A DNA stretch of 64,000 bases from the NCBI GenBank assembly GCA_963576565.1, contig OY755042.1:17211272-17275271 (forward strand), given 5' to 3'. A program made the translations under genes and the position numbers. The number at the start of each line of letters is the position of its first letter. The stretch's first letter is position 1. A model generated the notes under the pieces. The model was not told where the DNA came from, ran no database searches, and saw only the letters and a list, made by a program, of their open reading frames with translations. Positions 9,718 through 22,401 of the stretch are shown one piece after another. This stretch comes from Aspidapion aeneum (Eukaryota > Arthropoda > Insecta > Coleoptera > Brentidae).

Positions 9718-12350
9718 GACCTATTGACCGACGGAAATAGAAACTGATTGGAAAAATTTGGGCTGGACGTGATTTGAGTTTAAAACAGTGCTAAGCGAAA
9801 GAAAGAATTTCTTTAATTTTGCTTTCTGAATAAGCAATTATCGCAAAATGAAGTAACTCTTTTGAATATTTAATTTTTAAATGAAACTTAATTTTTTTTT
9901 TGTGAATTTAATATAACTGTTATGGATAAATTAAAACAATTTTCAAAAAATTTTCACTAGAATAAAACAATGCATAAAAAACACCTAAATGCATAATACA
10001 ACACCTATAACCCTATAAACTAACTTTTTAGCAGATTAAAAAATAAGTATATTATGAGACCTGGATTTTTTTTTGTAAGAAGAAAATAAAATAACATTTT
10101 TACTAACTGATGAGCACCCAACGGCTACATTCATTCAAGAAAAAATCTGCTTTCCTATGCACGAAGACGATATTTTCTTAACAAAAAAAAATTCTCTTGA
10201 ACTGCTGTTTTCGTTGAAAATAAAAGTTGCCTTTATCCAAGAAAATTGATTTTTTTTTAATGGTAGTACAACCTTCTTGTTTTCTAGTATTATACCAAGA
10301 CTTAATTAAAAAATATATCTTGGTTTAAAACAATGGGTTTGCGATAAGATCTTGCACCAAAAACATTGTTATCTTGTTTTAATATATAATTTTTCATCCG
10401 ACGAAAATTAGAAAAATAAGTTTTCTTGATTGAATTATAGTTTGTTTTGATTTAAATAATCTTTTTTTTAACAGAAAACAATTAAATGCATCGAGTCGAA
10501 AGGATTATATGTCTCAAGTCAAGACGAAATTAAAGAAAGAACCTTTTGATTCAAAAACACTTTTAGATAGTCTAAAAATGATTTTTATTTTAAACAAGTA
10601 ATTATTTTGAAATAAAAAAATTGTATCTAAAATTTTTTTAAATCAAAAGAATCTTTCTTTAATTTCGTCTTGACTTGAGACATTAAAATCCGTTTGACTC
10701 GATGCTTTTATTTTTTTTCTTAAAAACAAAGATTATTCAAAGCAAAACAAACTATAATTCGATCAAGAAAACTTATTTTTCTAACTAAATGTAATAAGTC
10801 AAAAATATTTTCAATTATTTTTTTTGTTTTAAGCTTTTATTTAGCATTTTTGCTACAATGTTTTTTTTATATTAACTTAAAATTACACTTGATATTCAAA
10901 TTTACAAAACAAATAAATAAATAGGTATAAAGTAACACTATATTAATAAAATTTAATAACTATATAAATTATTATGTAAACACAATTTTTTTTAAAACAT
11001 TTACTCACTTTTTTTGAGCAAGTCAAGATATTTTGACATATTTATGTTCCCATAACGTAGGGAATATAAATATGTCATGACGAAACCGCATTCTTAAAGA
11101 ATTTATCTTTAGGAAAAGTACATATTAAAAAAATATTCATTTAAGAGATTATATAATTTACGAAGGAAATATTGATACCCTTGTCTTGTTTTAAAAACTA
11201 AATGCGCCTGTATTCTTTAGTGCAAGAAATTATTATTATAGTTATTTTGATTTAAAGCACATTGTTTCCATATTATTTAAAGCGTTCAAGATAATATTTA
11301 TTTACATATCTTAATTCGAGAATAAGTCCCAGATTTTCTTTTTGTTTTGAGAATTTTCTATTTGCATTTTCTTAAGTTAAAATAAATTAACTTTCCATTG
11401 GAATAAATCGCCATTTTCGTTTTGAGATGCCGGATATTTTGAGCTAAAAAATTAAAAGTCTAGGCAAAGTAATGCTTTATTTGTGTTAAGAAGATATTAG
11501 TAATACATTTTATATCTTGCTTCAAAACCACTTTTTCTTCGCTAAAGGCAGTTTATTTTAAACCAAAACAATTTACCAAGACAATTATTTTTTTTCCAAA
11601 ACAAGCGGTTTGCTCTGAAGAAAACATTTTGTTCAGAGACTTTTGCTTTTGAGTCAAGATAATTTTTTCAAGAAAATAACTACTTATCTTAACTGAAGAA
11701 CTTCTTTTTTTCTCTGTAGCGATCATCGATTCGTACCTAATCGAGTTGGCTGTTGACGACGGTCTTTATACATGGTATGCGTCGAGACGAAAGAAAAGTT
11801 ATAAAACAACCAAAAATTAAAAAAAAAAATATTAATATTTAAGATTTTATTTTATTGTATCTTTTAAGGGAGATTTGCGTGACTATGTGGCATTAAAGGT
11901 CATTTAAACAAAGGTATATTATTTTAACAAATACGGATAGCACAATTTAAAATGTGTAAAGCAGGAATTATTATCTGTTAACAATAAATTCATAATTTTA
12001 TCCCAAACTGTTAACGAAATTTAGGCGCCCAAACTTTACCAACATTTACTGGATCTAGCTGTACTTAGTATCCCCAACTTACTAACTTTATATGCGAAAA
12101 GATATCCTTTTAACTCTTGCCAAAAATCACCCAAAAATTCTCGTACCTTTTATTTCTTTCACAGGTTTGCCGTCTCATTGACCGTGGATGTCTCTAAATC
12201 TTTATATTATTTTATTTTTATTTAAGCCACAACGGTTTAGCTAGGGTCGAAACACCATTTGTGGCTTCTTTTAGGTAAAATTGTGTTTCAAGTAAGAACC
12301 AAAAATGTTGTTCGAGTATTTTTACGTAATTTTATAGACATTTTATGTAT
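9718..12350. other. AT-rich intergenic block, no gene seen
   Basis: This stretch upstream of the Osiris promoter has very low GC and no coding signal. Its only clear structure is the long inverted repeat at 10400-10795. A shorter hairpin with GACATATTTATGTTCCC / GGGAATATAAATATGTC arms is at 11033-11078. Confidence 0.5.
10400..10795. repeat. Long inverted repeat (foldback), ~150-base arms
   Basis: The left arm contains AAAATAAGTTTTCTTGATTG, GCATCGAGTCGAAAGGATTA and TGTCTCAAGTCAAGACGAAA. The right arm repeats these in reverse (TTTCGTCTTGACTTGAGACA, TTTGACTCGATGC, GATCAAGAAAACTTATTTTT). The loop is about 80 bases. It is probably a MITE core or a foldback element. Confidence 0.75.
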
Positions 12351-12354
12351 TATA

Positions 12355-12480
12355 TATAAGTAACTACATGGAGATTTTCGAAAAGGTATAAAATACTCGC
12401 TATTCCAAACACAGTCAGATGCTGTATCGAATTTAAAAATGTCTAAAGGAGTTCTCAAAATATTAGTCAAAACATTGTAA
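12355..12480. repeat. Lone arm of the 24869-25554 MITE family
   Basis: GTAACTACATGGAGATTTTC and the following bases resemble the arm sequence CAACTACATGGGGATTTCGG of the complete element at 24869-25554. The shared stretch is about 120 diverged bases. Confidence 0.5.
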
Positions 12481-12524
12481 ACATTTTATTAAATTTCTTT
12501 GCTCGTATATTCCGGATTTTTTTA

Positions 12525-15005
12525 GTACTTGATCCACTTAACTCAAAACTGTATTTAAAATATTTTTAGGTTGATTCAGTTTTTTTATACCGGGGATCGA
12601 AAATTTGGATGTCAGCTTTTTTCATCAAAAACGTTGATTTTAGTAAAAAAAAGTTGTACTTATCTAATTACATTACAAGTTTTATTCTTTTTTTGTTAAG
12701 TATTAAAAGGTTTGAACTAACCATCTGAAAATTATTTTTAAGTGTCCTAGTTTTTCTTTTGACATGACATATTATATATTTTAATAATAGCGATATTTTT
12801 GGTAAAATCTGTTTTAATTTTTTTTCTGAGGGAAGGAAGCGCTACAATAATTGGTTCCTCGGTAAATCTGCCATTCAACATGGTTCGAAAAATATCTTCA
12901 GATCCTTTTACATTTTGTACAGAATCGTTCAAACACAGCAAGTTTTGAATATCGAATTAAATATATGCTAAACAACCTTTGTTTGCCACAAAAAATCCTT
13001 TATATCCCTACAGGATTCTACAGCCTTGCGAGAGGAATCAAATACTTAGAATGCCATTAGATCCAGAATTTTTTGCATTAGGCTATTTTTTGTAGCTAAC
13101 TTGAACTTAGTAAGCTATGTCAAATCAAATCAAATCAAAAATACGCTCTCTTGTCATAAAATTACAATAATTTACATTAGTGTAATCCTGTTGACAAAGC
13201 AAATTTATATTAAAAAAAATTACAGCAAATAATAATTTATCACCAAAGGGTCATGGAATAAGTTTCATTGTCTCTGATATCAAGCTTAATTATCTTTAAT
13301 ATCACTAAAAACACTGTCAACTGACCACCGTGCGCAAGCCCCATAAAGTTATTATTTATTATTATTATTAAAATGACAACAACAGAATTAAAAAAAACAG
13401 AAACAAATAAAAAACAACCACACAAACCAAAAGAAAAATAAAAACCTAATTAAACGGATTTAAAAATTTTTATAATAAATGTGAATGACCTATGCTATCT
13501 GATAGGAATTCCTATACATTATAGAATGCCTTGTAGGCTAACAAGTTATTTACATTTTTTCTAAACTCTCTAGAACTCTTTGTTAATGTTACTGACAAAG
13601 GCAAGTTAATATAAATTTTGACACTAAGGTAAATAATGGAGTTCTTTGTTTTACTCATTCTCGGTATAGGCAATGGTAGGCTTCCCCTTTGTCTAGTTAT
13701 TCGATTTGGTGTTCTGTTTAGATCACTCCTATATTTTTTGTGTACTAGGCACACTGTTTCTAAAATACAAAGACATGGAAGAGTTAGAATCTGGGCTTGC
13801 TGAAATAATGGCTTACAGTGTTCCGCCACCCTGACCCTGAATAAATTCTTTACTGCTCGCTTTTGTAAAACAAAAACTGAATTAAATAAACTCTTCAACA
13901 AACGTTTCAGAAGGAAAAACCATAACACAGTAGTGAGTCAAGAAGCGCAAAAAAACAATCCTTGTTGAAGAGTAGCTTAGCTCTTTTGCCACTACTTTAA
14001 CCGCAAAGCAAGCTGATGCTAATTTTACTTTCAGGGTTTCTATAGGCTTTTTAAATTTCAAATTCTTGTCATCCACTAGTCCCAGGAACCTTGTGTGAGA
14101 AGCACTATATATAGTATTGGCATCACACCATCTTTTTATATTTTCTACATCTTCTTTAATTACCAATGCCAAGAGTTCCTTCAGCCCACACCTAACTACC
14201 GAAACGTCATCACAGAAAAAAGTGAGGTTCCGCTTTATTTTCAATTTTTTAATATACACAAAAAAGTATTGGTCCTAGTACTGCACCTGAGGAACACCCC
14301 TACTAATTGACGCCATACTAGAATATGCGTCATCCATTCTTACTACCTTAGTTCTGTTCCCAAGATATGAAGAAAACCACATCGAGTCTGAATCCGCAAA
14401 AGCATATTTCGCTAATTTACTCAGCAGTGTTTTGTGATTTACGCAATCAAAGGCTTTTGAAAAATCGCAGAACACTGCTGCTACTGACTCAGATCTCGTG
14501 TTCAACCCAAAATAGATATCTTCAAGCAAAATAATTGTCTATGTTCATATTATATACAAGATGTCCAAAAAATCTGGAGTCACCGGTTTGTCGACAAAAC
14601 TGCAAGTTTTGCATAAAAAACCTATTTCAAGGTAAGGCTTTTTTTTAAACTTTATCAAATAGATGTGCTAGACTTCCTTTATTTCAATTTTTTGTAGTTC
14701 TCCAGGGGGAAGGTTTCTATTCATAGTGTGTCTTTATTTGTCACACTTAAATTATTTTAGAGACTGCTCATAACATAGTTATGCAAGTTTTTACAATTGT
14801 AGGATTTTACCGATTATACAAGAGGAAGCATAGTAGTAAATCGAAAATGTATCGCGAGGTCAGATAACTAAAAAAATAAAATTGTTAAAGTCAATTTTAT
14901 TGATGAACACAGCTGACATCCAAATTTTTATTCTCCTGTATAAAAAACAAAGTCAACTTAAAACTATTTAAAATACATTTTTGAGTTAAGTGGATCAAGT
15001 AGTAC
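12525..15005. mobile_element. Element with ~130-base inverted arms, holding a LINE
   Basis: TACTTGATCCACTTAACTCA at 12530 and AATTTGGATGTCAGCTTTTT at 12601 recur in reverse at 14880-15005 (GACATCCAAATTTT, TTGAGTTAAGTGGATCAAGT). The arms are about 80 percent alike by eye. The LINE at 13121-14534 lies between them, so either two solo copies flank it by chance or the LINE jumped into one element. Confidence 0.5.
13121..14534 (-). mobile_element. CR1/jockey-type LINE 3' part, decayed
   Basis: Minus-strand blocks in order: RT palm N-side AVFCDFSKAFDCVNHKTLL and SRGVPQ (14275-14529); a degenerate catalytic box FCDDVSVV and thumb (13882-14259); and the C-terminal domain with FVLQKRAVKNLFRV and REFRKNVNNLL (13512-13928). 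The frame shifts twice, and the usual YADD is altered to FCDD. The 3' end is marked by (CAAAT)4 at 13121-13140, which is (ATTTG)n on the element's own strand, a typical short-repeat tail for this group. The 5' end is truncated. Confidence 0.85.
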
Positions 15006-18000
15006 AAAAATATAAAAATACGTGATACACCAGCAACGACTCTCTATGGTTTTCAAAAGAATGAACCCATAACGACCTCTAGGTGTAAGCGGTATTTAGA
15101 ATCTGTGAAAAAATGACGACCAACGTTCTTTTGCCCCTATTGGAGATTGCGAAGTAGTGGAAGCGCTATCTCATTTTTTTTCTATATGTATGAGGAGCGC
15201 TGGGAGAAGTTATGTACTTTAGCACGATTAATAGGGGAAATTTGGCATCAACTGAACCAAACCAATCCAAACCGAATAATTTTGCCTGATTTAAATATAA
15301 TATGGGAATGAAGTCTGAATTGTTATCAACATTAATTTCGTTTAATTTATTTATTCTTTTGTACATATTTCTACCGTTAAAATAAATCAGTATCATCGTT
15401 GAACGTAGCTAACTGACAATTTTCTGGGTTTGGAATATTCCAAGTTAATAACAAATATAAATATTTTGCTACTCTGGGAAACGAATTCTTGAATTTGAGT
15501 ATATATTATTTTAGCAGTAATAGTATTAGTTTAAAATTAAGGCATCTAGTTTAACTGCAGAACAACTTTTTCGCTCTTTTAATGAGTTTTCTAATATATT
15601 TGAAATTATGTGTAATTCATCTATCGTGGAGTTATTGTCTCGAAAAATCGATGCGATACTAATTCAATGTTCGAAGCGGCAACGGTATATTTTTTCGTCT
15701 TTCTAGGACTGATTTTATTATTTTAAGCAACATTTATTTAACACAGAGCCTGGATATAAATGAGAGCCGTTGGATGATACGTCATGGGGTGGCTTTTCCG
15801 GTTTTCGAATTATGATACATTCTGCAACTTTCGACAGTTTAAGTACATACCTATAAGACAACGTATTAATTAGATTGTATAGTTTTACGCATCCCTGGAA
15901 ATAAGATCATAGCCGGGGGCTTTTTTCGAATTAATATTTTGCTTGATTTCTGTTAATATTTGTTTTGGCTTGTTTTATGTAGGCTTATCTATATCATTCG
16001 TATTGATGAGGTTCATCCAAATAAAACTTTTCATATCGTGCTTCATGAAGCTGTCATGTTTTTTTATAAACGATTTCCAAAAAGTTCGGTTTTTCATTTT
16101 AGTTTGAGTGGAATTTGGGTAATTGGTGTTTAAAAATCTTTGGTTGCCTTCCAAAGATAATAATATTTAGTATTTTTGTCATTCAATGTTTTTTTTTTCG
16201 TATAATTTACGGGTTGGTGAAACTTCCTTTTTAAAGCATATTTCCTATGATACGGCTGACGCTTACGTCTAACGGAAGTCTATACTACAATGAAAATTAA
16301 CCGATGCATTAAGGGCAAGGGTTACATTTAATTTTCGTTGCAGCATAAACTTGCGCCAGATGCAGAACGTCGGCTGCATGCATGTAGTGTTGCCGCAAGA
16401 CGAGACGAGTCTCGTTTCCTTATGCGAGATAAAATGGATCTCTCGTCTAGACGATAGGACTCTTCTTTCGCTCGAGAAAACCTTTCTCTTGCCTCGTCTC
16501 GTCGCATCTCGTGATTTATATCAGCTATAAAATGTTTTTGAGACACCTTGTGTAAAAATGTTTTTTTAATACGAATCTTATTTTTTATGTATTTAAAATT
16601 TTCCAAAATAAAAGTCCATTCTGGAATATACTCTCTGTATGCATACATACAATAAATAAAGAAGTAAATACATCTACTAAAATGCCTTGTTGATGCCGAT
16701 GAAATAGCTGTGTTAACGTTTTGCATCGATATATTTATTTAAAACTGTACCTTAAATTCAAGGTGTTCGTTGATAAAAGATTATTTTGTGTTTTGCCAAT
16801 AGTATAGATCCTTAAGTAAATTCTTGGGTAAAACCATTAAATAGCCCTTTTGCATGCTGATGGCGGATAAGGTAGCAAAGCAATTGAGATACTAAATTGT
16901 AACTAAAAATGTTGGGATATTTTTATCACAGGTTACCCAAAAAACAGATAAATAAGCCGGCTGGCAATCTATGATGTCGGTAAAATCAATGATGGCTGGG
17001 TATTCAGAGATAATATCAGGACCGGATTAAAATAAATTTACCATAAAATATGCATGTGAATCATTGTTTTTACGAAAAAATATTTGTACTGCCAGAAAAA
17101 AATAAAAACCTTAAAATAGTTTTTACTGCTCTTAAAAATGGGTGCTAAAATGAATTTTAAGTCTCGGTCGCGTAAAAAAATTATATATTGGCCTCTGTAG
17201 AGGACTATGGAAATAATGTGTGTTTTTCTTGCTAAAGATTAATGTGATGTAAAAAATTCATTAAAATTGATCCCTATAGCTGTGTCAACTTAAATAGGTT
17301 GAGCAATTTGTTGTATTTTTTGAGCATTATGCCAATAATAATCACAAAATACCATTCTGGACTTAAACACGTTTAGCTAAATTTACTTTTGCTATACGCT
17401 TGCATAGAACTATTTATTTGCAGGTAGTTAGTTACGGTTTTAACATTGGACTTAATTTTACTAAAATACAATTATATTTAACTTCCAAGTAAGAGCGAAA
17501 TTTGTTTTTCCAGTAAATGTTCTTAAGCCCTATGGAAGTGCTGATTGAAAAGTTTTATCTACAGGGCTTTTCCGTACATTTTTACCAAACAACCTAAGAG
17601 TTTTTCGAATAGATACTAAAAGATGAGTATATGTCTTAATTTTCTTTAAAGAATTCTGGCCAAAACATCTAACCCTTTTGGTAAATTTCAAATTTTGATA
17701 GGAGGGATTTTTTTAAATTGTAACACTCTACATTTTTAGATTTTTCTTTCCTTCTTATTTTAAAAATATTTACATTAATAACATAAATAATCAATTTATC
17801 AGAGCAACATGTATGTTGGAATGGAAGGAATATATTTTATTTTAAAAAAAAACAGTACATAAATATCAGCTTAACTCTATAATAGGTCAATACGAACAGA
17901 TGGTAAATCATAAAAATTCAAAAACCAACCATTTTTGCTCGAGAGAATCTCAAGAGACTTTTGTCTTTATTAATGCCCAACATCTCTAAAAAGTGACTTT

Positions 18001-18117
18001 GTTTTAAAATTCATGCTAGAATACCAAAAACAACAAAATGTGCAATTATTTTGGAAAGATGATTTTTGTCATTATTTAAACAAAACGTTATTTTTTTTAG
18101 ATTATTTGTTCTACTAC
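15006..18117. other. Intergenic, nothing identified
   Basis: No exon-like reading frame, RNA gene or clear terminal repeat was seen. A cluster of GAGACGAG/CTCGTCT motifs at about 16400-16512 gives local GC enrichment and a 132-codon open frame without recognisable domains. Confidence 0.4.
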
Positions 18118-18650
18118 ACGCTTCAAAGGCTTTGTTTCTATCTTATGATAGAAATTTGGTGATGCGATTAAATTTGTCATAGGCAGTTTCACTCTTATGA
18201 CATTTCCAACCTCTTTATTTATTATATGCATCCTGAGAGCAAAAAGAAAAATTCTGAAAAATGACTTGTCTTTGAGTTGTATTTATCTGTGGGTTTTTTT
18301 TGTCAACCTACAGTCTGCATCTTTTTATCCAGAGACAACGACAGTTTAAGCTTTAGTTTAAAAATATGTTTATTTCATGTCAAAATCTATTATCACGAAA
18401 AACGAGAGCTTTCGCAAAAACAACACTCTAAAATAACTGATGATGAGTGCTGCGCTACACTCATTATCAGTTACCTGACTTTATACTACTTTTTAGGACT
18501 TTTTCATGAGAGTCTATTCTGATAGTGTTCCCTACAACAATACGACGCGATGGTGCCAAAGTTTTATTTACTTTTTAGTAGTTTATTCGTGGTCGCCCTG
18601 ACTTTTATGTGCTACTTAATAACCACTAACAAGGTAGGGTTAATTGAAGT
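18118..18650 (+). repeat. Dispersed repeat, copy 1 (second copy at 57830)
   Basis: CTTCAAAGGCTTTGTTTCTA, ATCTTATGATAGAAATTTGG, GCCAAAGTTTTATTTACTTT and GTCGCCCTGACTTTTATGTG recur with a few changes and in the same order at 57838-58110. No coding potential was seen; the class is unknown. Confidence 0.7.
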
Positions 18651-18779
18651 GGCAAGCAGGAAAACTACCCTATAACCTTAAGAGGGAGCTCTGCGTGTAA
18701 CATATTATAATGAGCGTGTAAAGGTCTTGAAACAACTTTTTTATGGTAAAAATATTTTATATAAAGGAGAACTATAAAA

Positions 18780-19460
18780 TAATAGTTTGCTAATATATGG
18801 GCACCTAAGCTCACACTAGGTACTATATTTATAGTGTACGTGTTAGCTGATATAAATAAAAACTGAAATATATTTCATTCAACTCAATTACCTTTCGTTT
18901 CATACCACACTAGCCATGTTTTGACCTAAACTCTATTTTTTTTAATCTACCCCCACCCTTTTTTTAAACTAAAATGCATTTTGTTTAACTTCAAACTCAA
19001 ATACCTTTCGTTTGATATCACACAAGCCATATTTTCACTTAAACACTAATTTTTATCATTTACCCCCACCCCTTTTTTTAATAAACTAAAATGTATTTTG
19101 TGTAACTGCAGACTCAATTACCTTTCGTTTGATATCACACACGCCATATTTTCACATAGACTCTAATTTTTAAAATTTACCCCCACCCTTTTATTTGACT
19201 TGCGTTCGGTGGATTTTGTTCATTTTTAAATGGGACCATCCCGACCCAAGACCCAGCCTGTGTCCCAAATTTCATTCAAATCGAGCAAGCGGTTTTTGAG
19301 TTATGCGCGTTGGTCGTTACAGACAGACAGACAGACAGCACATCTGAAACGCAAAGATATATAAAAAGTTTTAAAATCGGAGCAACTTTTTTTTTATCGC
19401 AAAAATTAGGATCACCATAGCTCACGCTACTATAGTATAGTATATGTGTGAGCTAAAAAT
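18780..19460 (+). repeat. Interspersed repeat with three ~117-base tandem units
   Basis: Units starting near 18890, 19002 and 19120 share ACCTTTCGTTTGATATCACA, a CATATTTTCAC block and a CCCCCACCC run. A unique 3' part follows, with AAATGGGACCATC and CAAATTTCATTCAAATCGAG, then GTCGTTACAGACAGACAGAC and a terminal AGCTCACGCTACTATAG...GTGTGAGCT palindrome. The copy at 4500-4790 matches the 3' part. It is a non-autonomous element of unknown class. Confidence 0.7.
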
Positions 19461-19847
19461 ATAGTTTTTGAAAAAATAAATAAGTAGAAATTATGCCTTG
19501 CCTTTTTCTCCCATAAAATACTTGGTATCTTTAAGTGTACTATATTTTTTTTGGTTTATATTAAAAAATAATATATTTATCTTTAAAAAAGTTGGCAACC
19601 CTAGTTGAACCCCATGTTATGTAAGTTTTTTTCTCGGAAATAACCTCCTCTATCACCTGTTGCACTATGGCCCCTAAGGTATGATACACCCTGTATATTT
19701 AATTGCCCTATATGATTAATTTAATTAAAAAAATAAATTCTAATTGTGCAAATTAATTCTTTCTCTCTGTGTATTATACATATTATACCTTTATTTATCT
19801 ATAAGAAACATTTTAATGAAACGATGAAAACAGTTATTTATAAACTA

Positions 19848-19853
19848 TTTATT
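19848..19853 (-). terminator. Poly(A) signal after the serine protease terminal exon
   Basis: AATAAA on the minus strand about 113 bases past the stop codon at 19966. Confidence 0.45.
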
Positions 19854-19965
19854 GAAAGGTACAGTTTACTTTTAAAAATTAAAAAATTCTTTAGACAAAT
19901 TGGAAGGGGGCACACTGTTGTCTCGTGTACTCATGCTAGGATGCTCGAAATAAGAGTACAACAAC

Positions 19966-20072
19966 TTAATTCGTATTTTCTTTGATCCAGTCAATGTAAT
20001 AAGAGATCCTTGTGAAAGCGGCTGGTTTGCCAGTGGTTGCGTTGCAAGTAGAGGAACCATAAGACACTATAC
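19966..20072 (-). pseudogene. Serine protease terminal exon
   Basis: The acceptor TATTTTAG ends at 20073. Two bases complete a Gly codon, then IVSYGSSTCNATTGKPAAF and TRISYYIDWIKENTN precede TAA at 19966. This is the standard S1A C-terminal helix region, and the exon itself is undamaged. Confidence 0.85.
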
Positions 20073-20588
20073 CTAAAATAAAAGAATTGTAAGAAATTCC
20101 ACAAATCTTAAGGCGCGTTCTTACGAATCGATTTTAGTCGAATAAAAACAACTGTGAGACCATATGTTTCAACTTTAATCGGTCAACTTTTTGTCGATTC
20201 CACAAAAGTTTGATCCATTTAAACTTTATCGTTCAAGTTATGAGTCATCAAGGTTTTTCGTCGAGTTGAATCTTGTTTGAAGCGTGTGAACGTTTGTTGG
20301 TCAACTTGAATCACTGTATTTTGTTGTATTTTACCTCGGCAGCTCTCCGCTTTCAGTAGTTTTGTTGTTTTGTAGAGTAATAATATAATAAAAAATAATT
20401 ATTGTTCGATTAAAAGCAAAACAAAATGACTTTAAAGCGGTCAAAACAGTTTGCACTCCAATAAAAGTAATGCTTAAAACATTGAATTTTCTAAATGTCA
20501 CACAAAGGTCTACATTTAATGTGCTAAAATTTGTTTTTCGCTTAAACATCGGCACCTTACCCAAATACTTAAGTGAGGAAATTAAGTA

Positions 20589-20758
20589 CAGTCGAACCTC
20601 TATAACTCGAACCTGAAGGGACCACCAAAACAGTTCGAGTTATGGAGAGTTCGAGTTATAGAAACTCGAGATACATGGGTTAAAATACATGTAAAAAGTG
20701 CAGGGACCGCTTAAAAGGTTCGAGTTATAGTGAGGTTCGAGCTAGAGAGGTTCGACTG
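20589..20758. mobile_element. MITE with CAGTCGAACCTCTATAACTC ends
   Basis: The 170-base element is flanked by TA on both sides (20587-20588, 20759-20760). The ends are CAGTCGAACCTCTATAACTC and, reversed, CAGTCGAACCTCTCTAGCTC. Internal subrepeats of GTTCGAGTTATAG are present. TA target sites and the CAGT start fit a pogo/Tc1-mariner MITE (inference). A second copy starts at 40437. Confidence 0.85.
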
Positions 20759-20817
20759 TATATACATGATATTCACTGTATAAATCCAAGAGCACGATCG
20801 ATGAACAACTTTTATAT

Positions 20818-21083
20818 TAGGGACCTATTGCAATAAAGTCAGGCACAAATTGTGCCGGGCACTATATTGACATTTTCGCATTAAAAACTGACAGTTGATC
20901 TTTCAAAATTGACATACCAAAGTCGAATTTAGAAATCTAATTAATAGTGGGGTCACTATTAATTCCGGCTCTTATAATACACAACGGCCTAATTTTGAAA
21001 GAAGACAGGTGTTCTTATAATGCGAAACTGTCAATATAGTGCCCGGCACAATTAGTGCCTGGCACTATTGCAATAGGTCCCTA
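20818..21083. mobile_element. MITE with ~70-base inverted ends
   Basis: TAGGGACCTATTGCAATAAA and TGTGCCGGGCACTATATTGA at the left are mirrored at the right by TCAATATAGTGCCCGGCACA and ATTGCAATAGGTCCCTA. The middle has GACATACCAAAGTCGAATTT, also found in the diverged relative at 47100-47275. Confidence 0.85.
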
Positions 21084-21269
21084 TTGACTATGCAAATGCA
21101 CCAAATAAAACTATCTTTGCTAAGGGATTAAAATTGTTTAATTCTCTGCCAATATTTTGAACACCACAAATAAAATAATATTTTTAATTTTTTGTTTTTA
21201 AAGTTTATGTTGGAATATTTTAAATGATGTTTGTTTGTATGCTAAATGATATAGTTATTATTATTTTGT

Positions 21270-21690
21270 TTTTAATCTGAATGTAGTTTTACTTTGTCTA
21301 GAGGGAGTAAAAGTTTTTTGTTGCCATAATTTTCCTAATTTTCTTAATTTATAAACCTGACTATTAAGCAACTCTATGTGACAATGTTATTAAATGTAAT
21401 TTGTTTTTAAAACTATTTTAGATTTAAATTTTTAGGTTTTACTTTAGGTACGTTAAACTTTTAACTTATAACTGATGATTATAACCTGAATGTAGTTTTT
21501 CTCTGTTTAGAGAAAGAAAAAGTTTTTTGTTGCCATAATTTTCTTAATTTTCTTAATTTATATACCTGGTTATTAAGCAACTCTATGTGACAATGTTATT
21601 AAACGTAATTTATTTTTAAAACTGTTTTGGTTTTAAATTAATAGGTAACTACTCTTTTTAAATTTCAAATTTTTTCTATAATTATTATAA
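21270..21690 (+). repeat. Tandem duplication, two ~205-base units
   Basis: CTGAATGTAGTTTTACTTTG, AGTTTTTTGTTGCCATAATT and AAGCAACTCTATGTGACAAT appear once from 21280 and again from 21488, about 90 percent alike. Confidence 0.8.
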
Positions 21691-22401
21691 ACGTTAAACT
21701 TTTGACTTATAACCGTTTTTAAAGAATTACTTTATTCTGTTCAATTATAGACATAAAAAATTTACAAGTTAGCTAGGAGTTATGTTGTAAAATAACATTA
21801 TTTTAACTTATACAAAGCAGGAAGCATGGTATTAGTGTTGATTCATAAATTTAATTTCAAACAAAATGTTTAGATAATTAATATATGATATTTTTGTTTT
21901 ATATAATTTTTTTTGTATTTGAGCTTTGCTAATAAAGATAAATCATAATATTATTTTTAAAAAAATTGTTAAAACTTCTCAACAGAAAGTTGATCCCGTC
22001 AATAAAATTTTTGGTCCGTCGATTCGGATTCGAGAAGTTAACAACGCAGCTAGATTTTTTTTTCAATTTTGTGTTTCACAATGTCTCCAATTAATCTCTC
22101 GACTGAACGAACGAAAAATTTGACAACGTCATTTTATTGACAGAATCAACTATCTGTAGAGAAGTTTTAACAGAATTGAAAAATGTGCCCTAATAATAGA
22201 TTTCCGGGATTTCGAATTTTTGATTTTCCCTCGTAGCTTCAAAACTACAAGGTCTAGAAAAAGAAATCTTCACCTATTTTTCCTTGTCTCAACATTTGAG
22301 GACAATAATGTGAAATCCCATTTCTTTTTTCTTTGATAATGTTACAAATTTAAGTTATTTACATTTTATAGTTAGAATTTATTTAGGTTTAGTCTAGTAT
22401 T

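Noticed and set aside
12288..12470. 60-codon minus-strand frame
   Set aside because: It overlaps an arm of the 24869-25554 MITE family.
16328..16726. 132-codon minus-strand open frame
   Set aside because: Half of it translates a GAGACGAG/CTCGTCT repeat cluster; no recognisable domain or start context.
18890..19200. Regularly spaced repeats considered as a CRISPR-like array
   Set aside because: Units are adjacent and share their whole length with no unique spacers, in an insect genome; it is a tandem repeat inside a transposon-like element.
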